The position numbers and the translations under genes are program-made. From Novakomyces olei (Eukaryota; Ascomycota; Novakomycetes; Novakomycetales; Novakomycetaceae): a DNA stretch of 64,000 nucleotides. A model generated the notes under the pieces. The model was given only the letters and a program-made list of their open reading frames with translations, did not search any database and was not told the origin of the DNA. This document shows, in pieces, positions 1 to 11,057 of this stretch; position 1 is the first letter of the stretch; each line of letters opens with the position of its first letter. Where the stretch lies: NCBI GenBank assembly GCA_016906335.1, contig JADEYG010000002.1, positions 558,001-622,000 on the forward strand, read 5' to 3'.

Positions 1-1273
1 TGTCATCTCTCAATTGCTCTGTGCCTTCCTCTTCCTCTTCATCCGAGAGCTCCATCAGCTCTCCCGTATAAAAACTGCCTTGTACCGCATTTACCTGTTC
101 AAGCAGCCGTAAAAGATGCAGGTAAGCTTCTAGCGGTGTAAGTCTAAGCTCGGTGATGAGCCGATCGATTTTGTTGAAAACGAGAATGGGCCGCAATTTT
201 TCTGTCCAGGCTTGACGCATAACAGATACAGTCTTAAAGTTAGTCAAGAGTCAATATTTTTAACTTTTTGCTGACTTAGATACCAATTTTGACATGTTTA
301 TTCTTTTATGTTCAATTATTTGTTCATTTAGTTCTGTTTTAATTCACGTTATACCTGGCTGCAAACGCCTTCAACCACATCAACGAGCAGTAAGGCACCA
401 TCACACAGTCGAGAGGCCGAAGTTACCTCGGACGAAAAGTCAACATGCCCAGGCGAATCGATGAGATTCATAAGGAATTCATCTTGACGAGATTCTGTGG
501 AGTTAAAATTGTTCTGAATTTAATAGCACAAAGACGTACCTGAGTACTGAACCTTGAAGTACATTGAAATAGCACTAGACTGAAAAGTTAGTATGTAGAA
601 AAGTGGTAAAATCTTTCAGGTTTGCAATGGCACTGAGAATGAAGTGCGAAATGTAAGAATTAAACGGTCTTTACAGGCCCATGTAAATGAAACATAAGGT
701 GTAACAAAACGAAAAGGGATTAGAACATTGAAAAAGAAGAATGGCAACACTCTGGTGAACCAGCCTGACCAGACGAGGCTATTATGAAACCAAGCAACAA
801 AAAAGAAAAAAAAAACAAACAAACAAACAAAAAAGAAAAAAAAAAAGAAAAAACAAGAGTGGGCAGCCCGAAATTGCTCAATGAACAGAAACCAATCTAC
901 TTACCATCATAGTAATGCCACGCTCCATTTCGTCTTCGCGGCTGTCCAAGTACCGTATCGTACCTGCCATCTTGGACGATATGATGCCATTACTGGCGAT
1001 AAGACTGTCGGCCAGCGTGGTCTATACATTAGCATAATGCTGCTTCAGAAGATAGTTGGAGAAAGGACAACAAACGCTGAAAAAAAAAGGAAAAAAAAAA
1101 GGAAAAATGAAAAAAATGAAAAAAATGAAAAATAAAAAAAAATTAAAAAAAAAATAGAAAAACCCCAGAGCCAGTACCTTTCCATGATCAACATGGGCGA
1201 GCAGGCAAAAGTTTCGAATATTCTGCGCGTGGCTCTGTAGCGCTGCCAATTTAGTAGGCGCGACTACCGGCAT
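1..1273 (-). CDS. EFL1: Elongation factor-like GTPase 1 (EFL1/RIA1), N-terminal part
   Basis: Cytoplasmic EF-2-like GTPase which, with SBDS, releases eIF6/TIF6 from late pre-60S ribosomal subunits (family knowledge). Exons on the minus strand: 1273-1178, 1021-905, 579-540, 494-355 and 232 onward past the window edge; phases agree throughout. The first exon ends at AHVDHGK, so intron 1 splits the G1 P-loop from the TTLADSL that follows. Next come a switch I segment (RGITM), IDSPGHVDF (G3) and LVFNKIDRL (G4), then an acidic insertion (SDEEEEEG) typical of EFL1 rather than EF-2. The usual ITMKSS reads ITMMSS. Introns are 156, 325, 45 and 122 nt; the first two are A/T-tract rich. The 3' end lies outside the window. 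Confident. Confidence 0.9.
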
Positions 1274-1508
1274 CGCTCTGTGATTGGGAATCCTAAATCA
1301 TGAGAAGTATGACATATATCTACTATCTGTGTGTATCGTATATAGCGATAGCGGTATATAATTGTAGTGTAATTCTTATAGACTTGGCTCCGACTGTAGA
1401 GGTTATGCGTCATATTATATAGTGTGGAGTATATAGGGATAATGCAAGGTCTCTCTCCCTTGGAGACGTTACATATGTGGAGCGGCCTTTGAGAGCGAGT
1501 GGCCGGTC

Positions 1509-2982
1509 ATGGCGCCAGCTGATGGCGGCCGCGACGAGAAATGGGGCAATATCCCCGACGACCGTACTATTCATTCAGGCTGGCTTGAGAAGCAGACAGT
1601 CTCGCGAGTAAGAACTGCTTGCCTGATCGAGGCATATTCGCACAAGGTACTGACCTTGCAGATCTGGCGCCGACGGTGGTTTGTTCTGCGTAAAGCGCGG
1701 CTCGGGTTTTACAAAGACGAGAGAGTAAGTGGCCTGCCGTCTGGCCGATGTGCCTTTGCCACATTCATACTGTATTCTGCTCTGGAGTAGGAATAGGCTC
1801 TCCAGAGTACCTAAATACTCGACGCCGTGTCGGATTGTTGCACGGTTTGATTTGATTTGTTTGTTTTTGACTTGATACTTTGTTTATTTCACTTGCTGGC
1901 TCATTCTATGATTTGTTACTTTTACTGGGTTCATTGTAAATTAAACTTTTTTTAAAATCCTTCTGTAAGGTTACCTAACCCAAAGGAATACAAGCCTATG
2001 GCTCTGATCCCGGTCCATGAAATATTGGCAGTAGCAGCCAAAACGACAAAGAAAAAACCGTTCGGTAAGCTTTACGTGGCCCCAAAAAATTGACAACGGC
2101 ATAGCGTTTATTATATATCTCAAATCTACGCGTGATTTGCGTCTCTGTGCCTCTAGTGAGCAGGATATGGCTGCTTGGATTGGAGTTTTGCGGAAAGTTT
2201 GCCAGGAACACGAGACGACAGATGCGCTGGCCCACGCCAAGCCGACCGGGCTGCCTATTGATATTCCGCCCGCACGGCCAGAGTTGGTGACCCATCAAAG
2301 TGGAACTAGCGAAGAAGATGAGGGCCAGAGTGGCGGCCAGTCTGTGGCCCTAAGTGGGGTCCTAAATGGGGCCCTAAATGAGGGCGTACTAGTTTCCAGT
2401 GTGGATACTGCAGCTGGCTATTTCCCAGTGGAAGAAGCAAACGCTGATGCAGCAGGCTTTCGGTCCTCATCTTCCTTGGCTTCAGAATGTGCCGTTCCCT
2501 TTGATGAGGATCCAAACGATTTAATTGTAGCAGCATCACCGGTCTCAATTGCATCGAGTGAGGACTCAAACCAACGACAAGTCTCGGAAGTCTTAAATCG
2601 ACGACGTGTCTTCACAGAGGGCTATTTACTGCGTTTACGAAAAAAGCTCAAGACGTGGAGTAAGCAATGGTGCGTGCTAAGGCAGACTGGCCTGTATATT
2701 TACGCTTCGGAGCGGGAGTACACTTTAGTAAGCTCAATAGGCGTAGAAAGTATCGAAGACGTTGTTGAGCTGGAGCCTATGAGTAAAGCTAGGCAGTGGT
2801 GCTTTATGATTGTTACCAGGGAGAATACAGTACGATTTTCCTGTGGTGATGAGGCGACACTTGAGCGCTGGCTGGGTGCGTTTAGTTCCATGATGGAGCA
2901 TTGGTCGATCATGACTGATGCCAAAGCAGAGGCGATGGAAGGAAAAATTTTTAAAGGAAAGCGAGAAAATGATCAGACATAA
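1509..2982 (+). CDS. Tandem PH-domain protein (Opy1-like)
   Basis: Four exons, 1509-1607, 1662-1724, 1986-2064 and 2105-2982, give 372 residues. The first PH domain is about residues 20-115: IHSGWLEKQ, WRRRWFVLR across intron 1, ending DMAAWIGVLRKVC. The second is about 247-350: TEGYLLRLRKKLKTWSKQWC and the Trp-containing final helix LERWLGAFSSMM. They are joined by an acidic, Ser-rich linker. Two PH domains separated by about 130 residues recall yeast Opy1, a phosphoinositide-binding regulator of PI4P 5-kinase, but I see no residue that proves this. Likely acts at the plasma membrane by lipid binding. Intron 3 is only 40 nt. Family assignment is sound; orthology is uncertain. Confidence 0.78.
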
Positions 2983-3300
2983 ATCCGCGAGGGAGAAACT
3001 GAATTAAAAATCATGAAAAGTTAAGGGTTCAATATTCGGTTTTCAAGCAGGCAAGCTATAAGGTACAAAACGTAAATTTAATTCACAAATTAATAAAAAA
3101 TAAATTTTCAATTTGATCAAGGAACCAAATTTCAAGGTGGTCAAATGAATCGCAAACGTAATGATTGTAAATGTAATGCAACTTATAACGTGGCTAACGG
3201 TATTACTCCTGTCCAACTAATGCAATAAAAGTACAGCGTTCACATGCTAGTCAAGCTCAATCACAGACGTTTCAACAAACTTTGGCTCTCCAAATAGGGT
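2983..3300. other. Intergenic, convergent 3' ends
   Basis: AT-rich spacer between the stop of the PH gene and the stop of COX16, which converge here. Nothing else seen beyond A/T-rich 3' UTR-like sequence. Confidence 0.5.
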
Positions 3301-3865
3301 TTATTTTGAATCCGTGTTTTCTGCCATTCCCTTCCAAAGCGGCTCTTCCTCTCCCGGTAAACGCTCGACGCGTTTGTTCTCCCAATAGTCCAGTTTTTCC
3401 AGTCCCGAATTCTCCAGGCGCTAAGCATGATGAGCAAAATGTTTTAATCATATAAAGCATTCAAAATGGAACCGATTAAAGTTCAAAAAGTAAATGATGC
3501 ATGCAGTACGATGATTGTATTGACAAATCAAAGACTTTTTGTCCGGTATCAAAATCAAAATCAAAACAAAAATCAATAATCAAGAATTATAGTCGGCTCA
3601 CATTATACTCCTCTCTTATATCGAATTTACGACGCTTCCGTCTAATGCTGAGTTCCTGATCCTTTGAAATTTGCTGGTTGTGAGCAGCATGATGCTCATA
3701 CCGCACGCGAGTAAAGTTCTCTAGCAGAAACGAAGAGGCAACCACGATTGTTAGGAAAGGCAGACCAAAAGTCAGAAAAGGCCGCCGCACAAGAACCTGA
3801 TTAATACGGCCCAAAACGGACCGTGGGCTGGTAGCAGCCCATCTCTTGTTTGCGAATAAGGCCAT
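3301..3865 (-). CDS. COX16: Cytochrome c oxidase assembly protein COX16
   Basis: Two exons, 3865-3602 and 3420-3301 (intron 3601-3421), give 127 residues, the usual COX16 size. It is a single-pass mitochondrial inner-membrane protein that helps assemble cytochrome c oxidase around COX1/COX2. Visible hallmarks: HPF-like RRPFLTFGLPFL, a hydrophobic transmembrane segment at about residues 30-50 (FLTIVVASSFLL), FTRVRYEHH, and the signature KRRKFDIREEYNRL formed across the splice. The C-terminus (DYWENKRVERLPGEEEPLW) matches the family's Trp-containing tail. Shares a 302-bp promoter region with the divergent RING gene. Confident. Confidence 0.9.
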
Positions 3866-3997
3866 TTGCTACATGACTCGTGAATTTGAGGATTTAATCT
3901 CGATTTATTAAAGATACTTACTTGTTCGGCCAAAGATGAGAGTATCCATAGTTGTTAAATTATAAAGCGGTATTATAATATTTACTGTCTAGGTCAA

Positions 3998-4086
3998 CAT
4001 TAGGGTTAACCAGGGCTAGTAGGTTCAAGAAGGATCAATTAGGGTTAGTTATGGTAAGTAGGGTTAGCTATGGCAGGTAGGTTAGT
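3998..4086. promoter_or_regulatory. Cluster of TTAGGG-type boxes in a divergent promoter
   Basis: Four copies or near-copies of the telomere-like box lie between divergent COX16 (-) and the RING gene (+): ATTAGGGTTAAC at 3999-4010, TTAGGGTTAG at 4039-4048, GTAGGGTTAG near 4058 and GTAGGTTAG near 4077. In fungi such boxes are bound by Tbf1/Teb1-type Myb factors (family knowledge). The regulatory role here is inference. Confidence 0.4.
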
Positions 4087-4167
4087 TTAATAAATAGAAT
4101 ATATAAATACGTAAATAAATGAATAAATAAATACAAAAAGACGTAATTTCGATAAACTGCCATGTGA

Positions 4168-4842
4168 ATGCCGGCAACACGTGGACGAGGCAGGCGGAGG
4201 AGCGCCAACAGCGCCACTCTAGTCTCTAATACTAACGCGGAAGCTTCTACGGGAGCGGAGTATGGAGTCGTGGTAAACTCTTCTCAGCAAACGGCAGCTG
4301 AACGAAGTTTGCCTTCGCGGAGGCGTACACGACGAACGCGCCAGTCTGCCTTTAGCAGCAGCGATGAGGAGGTAGACGCGGGTTCGAATCCGCACCGGCG
4401 CCGGCGGCTGAGCAGTTCCAGGGAGGAGCCTTGTGTCGCTCGGCCTCGGCGGATAGCTCACGAGGAAAACGAGGCATCTCCCGCCTCAGTGAGCGACAGC
4501 CAAGACGGGCGGCCGGTGATAGATTTGGAGGAGGAGCAAGTGCTCTATGTCGACGACGAGGACGAGGAGGAAAAGGGGGACAAGAAGGGCGTGGCCGGTG
4601 CTCCAATCTCGAGCAAGGATAGTGTGGAGGAGAGCACAGGGACCGGGTTGGCTGCATTTAACTGTGCAATCTGCTTTGAGCCACCTCAAGTCCTCTCTGC
4701 GGCTCCGTGTGGCCATTTGTTTTGCGATTACTGTATTCGCAGTGTTGTCGACATGAATCCGCGACAGGGCCGTTGCCCTATTTGCCGGCAAAAGGTGACA
4801 CAGCGCAGTATTGTGCCGCTGGCCATAAAGCTGGGGGTTTAG
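4168..4842 (+). CDS. RING-finger E3 ligase, SUMO-targeted type (Slx8/RNF4-like)
   Basis: Intronless, 224 residues. A C-terminal C3HC4 RING lies at about residues 166-208: CAIC, CGHLFCDYC, then CPIC. The end, SIVPLAIKLG, follows the RING directly, as in RNF4 and Slx8, where the extreme C-terminus aids E2 activation. Two hydrophobic-plus-acidic stretches precede it: VIDLEEE (from residue 117) and VLYVDDEDEEE (from about 126). These look like SUMO-interaction motifs. The N-terminal half is basic (RGRGRRR, SRRRTRRTR, HRRRR), so nuclear. Together these suggest a STUbL that ubiquitinates SUMOylated nuclear proteins in genome maintenance. RING certain; STUbL identity inferred from SIM plus RING layout. 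Confidence 0.75.
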   Translation: MPATRGRGRRRSANSATLVSNTNAEASTGAEYGVVVNSSQQTAAERSLPSRRRTRRTRQSAFSSSDEEVDAGSNPHRRRRLSSSREEPCVARPRRIAHEENEASPASVSDSQDGRPVIDLEEEQVLYVDDEDEEEKGDKKGVAGAPISSKDSVEESTGTGLAAFNCAICFEPPQVLSAAPCGHLFCDYCIRSVVDMNPRQGRCPICRQKVTQRSIVPLAIKLGV

Positions 4843-5588
4843 GCTTTGGGCTTTAGGCTCTAGACATTAGACACTAGACACTAGTCATACGCGGCCGTGT
4901 ATATACATAAAAAGTGTTTAAAACGAATTTGGTCCTTGATACAGTACTCGTCAAGCTACTTGGCCGCTGGAAGCTAAAATGGTAATTGAAAGTGTAGTTA
5001 TCGCCTTGGGAAACGTACCTTGGCCGGCCATTAGCAATTAGACCTATGGCAGCTTTTTTGTATTTATACAGTAGGCCCTAAAAGTATAATAATATGCGCG
5101 TCATATACATATACTAGGCTGCACGCACAGAAACGCGTTGTGTATGGTCAAACTAATATGGATTAATTTAATATTGGCGCGCTATAGTGCTATATAATAG
5201 TTGTGGATAGTATTATAGAGTTTATATACGTTTTGTGTTTTGTATACGTTGTACGACTTTTATGCGAAGTAAAGATTGTTTCAGGTCTAAATGAAATGTA
5301 TCAGTTGCAAAGTCAAACTTGTATTTATATTAATATACCAATAATTATCTATAATTAAAATCTCACAAGCTTGCGTATGTGTCCAGTATTATATAGCAAC
5401 TTATCATACGTCGTTACATAATCAGTCTAGACCACTTTGCTTTGGCCATCACGGTCTCACTGCCGTATCGGGAACAGTTTGGTTTCGCAGAGTGCAGATT
5501 TGACGGAGAGTACGAGCGCAGACTTTTGCCCATGAAAAGTGGTGTGCAAAAGTAACGGCAAGATTGCTTACGGCCTGGCCAAGGTGTA
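4843..5588. other. Intergenic region upstream of the histidine kinase
   Basis: AT-rich, 746 bp, no convincing gene. Presumably holds the RING gene 3' UTR and the promoter of the histidine kinase. An isolated ACGCGT near 5132 is not remarkable, as this hexamer occurs several times in the window. Confidence 0.4.
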
Positions 5589-8500
5589 ATGCTGCCCTTC
5601 TCCGGGGAGCGCAAGGAGCCGGCAAGTGGAGTTTGGGGGAATGGCAAAGTGGACACTGTTGGCCTGCAGGAGCAAGACGCGAGGGGGCATGGACATTTGC
5701 ACAGCCAAGGTATAGCGGACGAAATCTTGGAAGACGAAATCTTGGAAGACGAAGTTTTGGAAGACGAGATTTTAGAGGACGAGATTTTAGAGGACGAAAT
5801 CTTGGAAGACAAAGTCTTGGAAAAAGATGTATTGGAAAAATCCGTTCCGAGTCTGGAAGAGTTCATGTCCGACTACCGCAGCGGGCACATAAACAATGTG
5901 CCTGATATGTCGAGCAAAGTGGACACCAGTAGCGGTTGGGACGCGCCTTTTCCACGAAATATTGCTCAAGTCTCGCGGGCCGTCTGCGAGATGATCGGGT
6001 TTGACAGCTCGAATATTCTGAGTAATACAGCTGCCTTGGACGCTCTCGCCAACTCGGCTGAGCTCGCGGCAAATATAAGCGGATGCACTTTTGCCATGGT
6101 CACTCTGGTCGACGAAATGAATACTTACGTTTTGGCTACGCGATCGGTCGATCGTGATATTTTGCCCATTTCACATGTCGGCTGCTTTCCCAATGCTCAA
6201 AGCAACCTTATCTGCAGACACGTTTTGCTGACCACCAACTCTTCCCCGTAAGTACCGTCGTGCTGCTTTATTTCATTGCGGACTGTCCGTTTGTATAGCA
6301 CTCCTCTTGGGTTTGCGCTTTTTTTATTTACATCTACTTTTGATTGCCTGCTCAATCTATCAGCTTATGGCGCTCATAATTCATGGTTATTCATGGTTGC
6401 TTTTACGCGTATACTTTATCCATTTCACTGATGCCATACTAACCCACGTACAGGTTTATCGTGTCCAGTCTAAAGACAGATTGGAGGTTCAAGAATATTG
6501 TGAGTGCTTTACTCTATTTTCGTTTTCCTAACAAATTTCAGGGAGCCGTTAAATCTGGAAAGATCGATTTTTATGCGGGGTTTCCTTTAGTGAACAAGAC
6601 GGGACTCACGATCGGGTCGCTTTGTGTCTGTGACCAAAAGCCAAATGTCCCGCTGGACGAACGGTCACTGCGGAATCTTCGGTCTATCAGCAGCAACGTT
6701 GTCACATCCCTCTCTCTGCTCAGCAACAGCCTTATGCTGGAGAGGAAACGCAGGTACTTGAACCGGGTTTCTCTCTTCACCCGTATTTTTCTGGTAGACG
6801 ACAATGATTGTGATACGATGCCGTTTATTGGTGCTTCTGCCGGCAGCAGCGCCATGACTGGTATAGATACAAAAGGCCAACAAGATTACTTGACCGCTAT
6901 TGGAACTGGCGTGGAGTCTGTTGACGAAAAGGCCTTTACCGATGCAGACGGGGCCGACAGTCCGGCTGAGTTTAGCCCAGAAGCTGCTTTTAAATTGGGT
7001 AAATGGTTACGTGAAAACGTGGGGCAGGATGCGCCTGCATGGCTGGCTTGCTCTATGATCCGCGACATTATTCGCTGTGAGGGCGTTTATTATTTTAGTG
7101 TACACAGCGCAAGCCAGCAAAATGCACCGGCTGCTTCTGTTTCCTCGTCCTTTTCAACATTGTCACCTCCGCAATTCGAGTCACCGCCGGTCGCGGCGGA
7201 CAGTACCAGTGATCTGCTCAATTCGTTTCCCTTGAAAACAAACCCTAGGGTTAATAACCCTAATCACGTTTCTGGCTCGTCAACGGACACGGGGCCTGTG
7301 GATTCTGCGGTTGTGGACGGTGAAGCCGAAGGTGGCAGCGATGCAGAGGCATCTGATACCAAACGATGTGAGCTTATAGCTTACAGTATAATGGGGAATC
7401 GTGAACTAGCTGGCCTACGAAACAAGACAAGTGCAATGCCAGGTGCTCCTAAAAGCAATGCTCCTGCAGTATTACAGCAAAGTCTTGTTTGTGAGGGCGC
7501 TGAACTGGCGGGTATTATTGCTGCTGCTGTGAATGGTCATATATACAAAAGGCTGCCAGCAATTCTCGAGTCTGTTTTGCCCAGTGGGATCACGGAAATC
7601 GCCGTGGTTTCCATCATTGATCATATGAGAAGAGCGAGTGGTATCTTGGTGGCGTTTAACCCGCACGAGGCACCTCTTTCGCAGCCAACGCTGAGGATAA
7701 TGCTTTCTTTTGGAGAGCATATTGTGGCTCAGGATATAAGGCATCGTATAAAAATGGCGGACCAAGAAAAAAACAATTTTATTTCTAAAATCTCACACGA
7801 ACTACGTAGCCCGCTTTTCGGCATTTTGGCGAGTGCCGAATTGCTTGGAGAAACACCAGATCTATCTCAGCAGCAGCAGCAACTGCTTCATACTATTGAC
7901 CGGTGCGGAAATGGCCTTTTGGAAATAATAAACCATATTTTGGACGCTAAAAATATCGCAATTACCCTGGGCCAGGACGCTACTGGTAGAGGCGATACTG
8001 TGGCAGGCAAAGATGGCGACAGAATAGCCATAAACAGAGCGGAATCTAAAACGGAGGCAGCTACCTTTTCTTCCGGACCTGCATCTATTCCGCATGACGG
8101 CGAATCTGTAACGGAGGATCCTGGGACTGATTCCACTTGCCGTGCAACTAATCCTTCCTTTACTCCCGCGTCTTTCCCCGCAAAAGCTCCAGTCTATTAT
8201 GATGCGTTGGCTATCTGTGAAGAAGTAGTTGAAACACAGATAATGGGAGCCTCTGCCCATGCAGACTCTGCCCTGTTTGAGCATGATTTGACAACCTCAA
8301 TTTCGTCTCCGGCCTCTTCTTCACTGATTGTGGACGGGAGCATGGCTTTCTCTCATCCAGCAACATGCACAAAATCTGTGCCGTCTAGTAATACCACCCA
8401 TAGTTTTGCCAAAACTGCCGGGTATAATTCGGCGCTTCTTAACCCCGGTACTCCGGTTCAGCACCAGCATCGTGTGCACGATATCCCTCCTGTAACGGTG

Positions 8501-10441
8501 GCCTTTACTGCTGCGCCAAACGCTCATGTTGCTTGGTCAAATGGGAGCGGAGTGCCTGTGTCCTTTAGACGGATTCTGACAAATATTGTAGGCAATTCGC
8601 TAAAGTATACAAGACAGGGCCATATTCGCGTGACGTTGCAGTACAAGGCGAAGCGCAATTTTTTGGTTTTGCGGGTGCAGGACACGGGTAAAGGGATGTC
8701 TCGTGATTTTGTGGAGCGGAGGCTCTTTACTCCCTTCACTCAGGAGGACTCCTTCCAGCCTGGAGTCGGCCTGGGCATGTCTATGGTGAAACAGCTGGTG
8801 GACAGTTTGGCAGGCTATATCTCCATAGAGTCCAAAGTCAACTGTGGGACCTGTGTAACCGTTACACTGCCCATGCTGCCTTTGTGTAACGCAGGAATCG
8901 TTGTAGTAAAGGCTCCAGAGGCTGCTGCCCTGCGGGAAAAGTATGACCAGTTTAGGGGCTGCAGTGTGTACGTTCACTGTGAGCCGTGGACAACGAGCAG
9001 AGAGGGCAGTCGGAGTGCTGATTACAATAGCAATAAAGAGGCTTATAATACAGACGCTACAGACGCTACAGACCCTACAGACGCTACAGACGCTACAGAC
9101 GCTACAGACGCTAATAAAGGCCAAAAAAACACAGAGCTGTTTGAAGCAATGCAGGTCTACTGCCGGCAATGGATCCCAGACTGTCGGTTCTGTGAGGATC
9201 CTGAAGGCGCGGATATAATCCTGGTCCCACAGGACTCTGCCTTTGGAAGGTCCGTAGCCGTTGACAACGGAGGCAAGTTTGATGGGGCAAAGCACAGGGC
9301 CACTCTCGTCTTGTGCCGCAGCCAGATGAGTATTGCCAGCCTTGCTCTACTCCCTCACAAGGGGGTAGCCTTTGTTTCTGCTCCCTTTGGACCAATTAGT
9401 ATGCTACAGGGCCTTTTGAACTGCTGTTCAACGGGCAATACTCTGCTCGTAAGACGCGGATCTTCTTCCGTCTCTGTGCCGTCGGGGACGGCATTAAAAC
9501 TAGACGCCAATGCAAACGTATTAGGCCCAGAAAACCCTGACGGAGGTCAAGGCAGCATGGACACGAGTCCAAAAGGCAGAGCTGCTGCTGTGGTCGAGAG
9601 CAGATTGGACGGTCAGACAGAGTCGCAAAAAAGGAGCTCACAGTCCCGTCCTCGGCCAGAGCAGCTCAGCGGCACTTTTCCCGGCAGCCTTAGTAGCGCC
9701 TATCCATCTGGGCCAGAGGGAGATGGCCTACAGGACCGTCTGCCTCTGACCCAAGACTCGGCAGAGGCCGTCAGTCCTACAGCGAGCCGCTCTCTAAAGT
9801 TATCTGCTCTCGAAGCTCAGGACGAAGCCGTTGAGCCGGTCGTGACGACGGGAATATACAGCGAGAGCCCGAGTACAGCGGCTGAATTGACGGGCCGCCA
9901 GCAGAGTACGGGACTAAAAGGCTCTGGGTTCAGTTCAAATATTGCCCCTTTGATGGCAGCACAAGCAGCGAGGGCCAAACTGCCTTTTGGCTCTGATATA
10001 GTAAAACCAGTAAAACCTACAAAACCTGCAAACCCAGAAAAATCAGACTTGCCGGATGATACTCCTTTACGCATTTTGCTGGTGGATGATAATCTAATTA
10101 ATCTGCGTATTCTGCAGACGTTTGCCAGGAAAATGTCGCTTGATTTTGCTTGTGCAATGGACGGACAAATGGCCGTTCGCTGTGTCCAGGAGAACGCGAA
10201 TACGCCGTTCCAAGTTATCCTTATGGACATGCAGATGCCCGTCCTGGACGGGTGCGATGCTACCCGGCTTATACGGCAGTACGAGTCTGTGAGAGGACTG
10301 CCTAGATCTCGTGTAATTGCCCTCACTGGCCTCGCCAGCGACAGTGATAGACTGAGGTGCGAAAGGGCGGGTATGGACGGGTTCGTTACAAAGCCTGTCT
10401 CCCTTTCAAAGCTGCATTCTTTGATTCATGCCGAGATTTGA
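5589..10441 (+). CDS. Hybrid histidine kinase: GAF, HisKA, HATPase, receiver
   Basis: Three exons, 5589-6247, 6454-6499 and 6542-10441, encode 1534 residues. Order: a repeat of the hexapeptide EILEDE and variants (from about residue 44); a GAF domain at about 150-290 (FYAGFPL, IGSLCVCD); HisKA with phospho-acceptor His654 in SHELRSPL; HATPase at about 880-1015 (N box GNSLKYT, G1 DTGKGM, G2 GVGLGMS); and a C-terminal receiver at about 1410-1534 with phospho-acceptor Asp1464 in LMDMQMP and the conserved KP Lys (VTKP). HisKA and HATPase are separated by an unusually long low-complexity insert. A second repeat, (TDA)n, lies at about nt 9051-9114. Works as a cytosolic two-component sensor feeding a phosphorelay to a stress MAPK pathway (family knowledge). 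The 42-nt second intron is free of stops. The signal sensed is unknown. Confidence 0.88.
5719..5828 (+). repeat. In-frame 18-nt minisatellite (EILEDE repeat)
   Basis: About six near-identical 18-nt units, each like GACGAAATCTTGGAA, lie inside exon 1 of the histidine kinase and encode an acidic, probably helical hexapeptide repeat. Third-position variation (GAAATC/GAGATT/GAAGTT) keeps the peptide conserved, suggesting selection on the protein. Confidence 0.7.
6500..6541 (+). other. Stop-free 42-nt intron in the GAF domain
   Basis: Begins GTGAGT and ends TTTCAG with a CTAAC branch site (TTTCCTAACAAATTTCAG). Its length is a multiple of three and it has no in-frame stop, so retention would add 14 residues to the GAF domain between KNI and GAVKSGK. 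The GAF consensus fits better with it removed. Confidence 0.6.
9051..9114 (+). repeat. In-frame 9-nt repeat (TDA)n
   Basis: Tandem ACAGACGCT units with one CCT variant, encoding TDATDATDPTDA, located between the kinase core and receiver of the histidine kinase. Flexible linker sequence. Confidence 0.6.
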
Positions 10442-11057
10442 ATCAGAGAGGGGCTGGATGGGTTGGTTGTTTTTATTTATCTTTTTTGCTTTATATATCT
10501 GAAGTTTTTATTTCTTTCCTTGCCATAAAGATGTGCTTCTAAAGATCCGTCTGATGGCAAGTTACCCCTATCCTGGCGATTGTATTTGGATTTTATTACT
10601 CATACTGGCTTTTACTCATACTGGCTTTTACTCATACTGGCTTTTACAGGATTTGAATTTAGTTTTAAAAGGAGGCAAGAGGGTTAAAGATTTATTGCAT
10701 ATTCCATTTTCACAAGTTTATTTGCATTCAGCACGCAACAGCACTACCGTTTATGCTGATTTCATGATTTAATTTGTATGAAATAGGTAAATTCCACAAT
10801 GTATCAATCAATTAATTTCCAAACATTTTGTTTCGAGTCATGTGTCAAACAATAAATATTTCAAGTATAGTGTAATACCATACCGTTTCATTTCTGTACA
10901 ACAAATCGGGAATTTAAAAATTGCCTATAAAAATTGCGAATGAATCACCACCACTTTTGATGTTGCACTTGGCTTACAGACGCTTATCAAATCCAAACGA
11001 CCGGAAAAGACACACTAGCAATAAAGAGCGAGACACAAAGTTGTAGTGTGTTTCTCA
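10442..11057. other. Intergenic with three 16-bp tandem repeats
   Basis: Convergent 3' region between the histidine kinase (+) and the THOC5-like gene (-). Holds three perfect copies of TTACTCATACTGGCTT at 10596-10643. No gene recognised. Confidence 0.5.

Noticed and set aside
4380-4392. Perfect tRNA B-box-like GGTTCGAATCC
   Set aside because: Inside the RING gene coding sequence, with no A box, acceptor stem or T-arm pairing around it.
10533-10772. 79-codon frame with YSYWLL repeats
   Set aside because: Generated by the 16-bp tandem repeat in a convergent 3' region.
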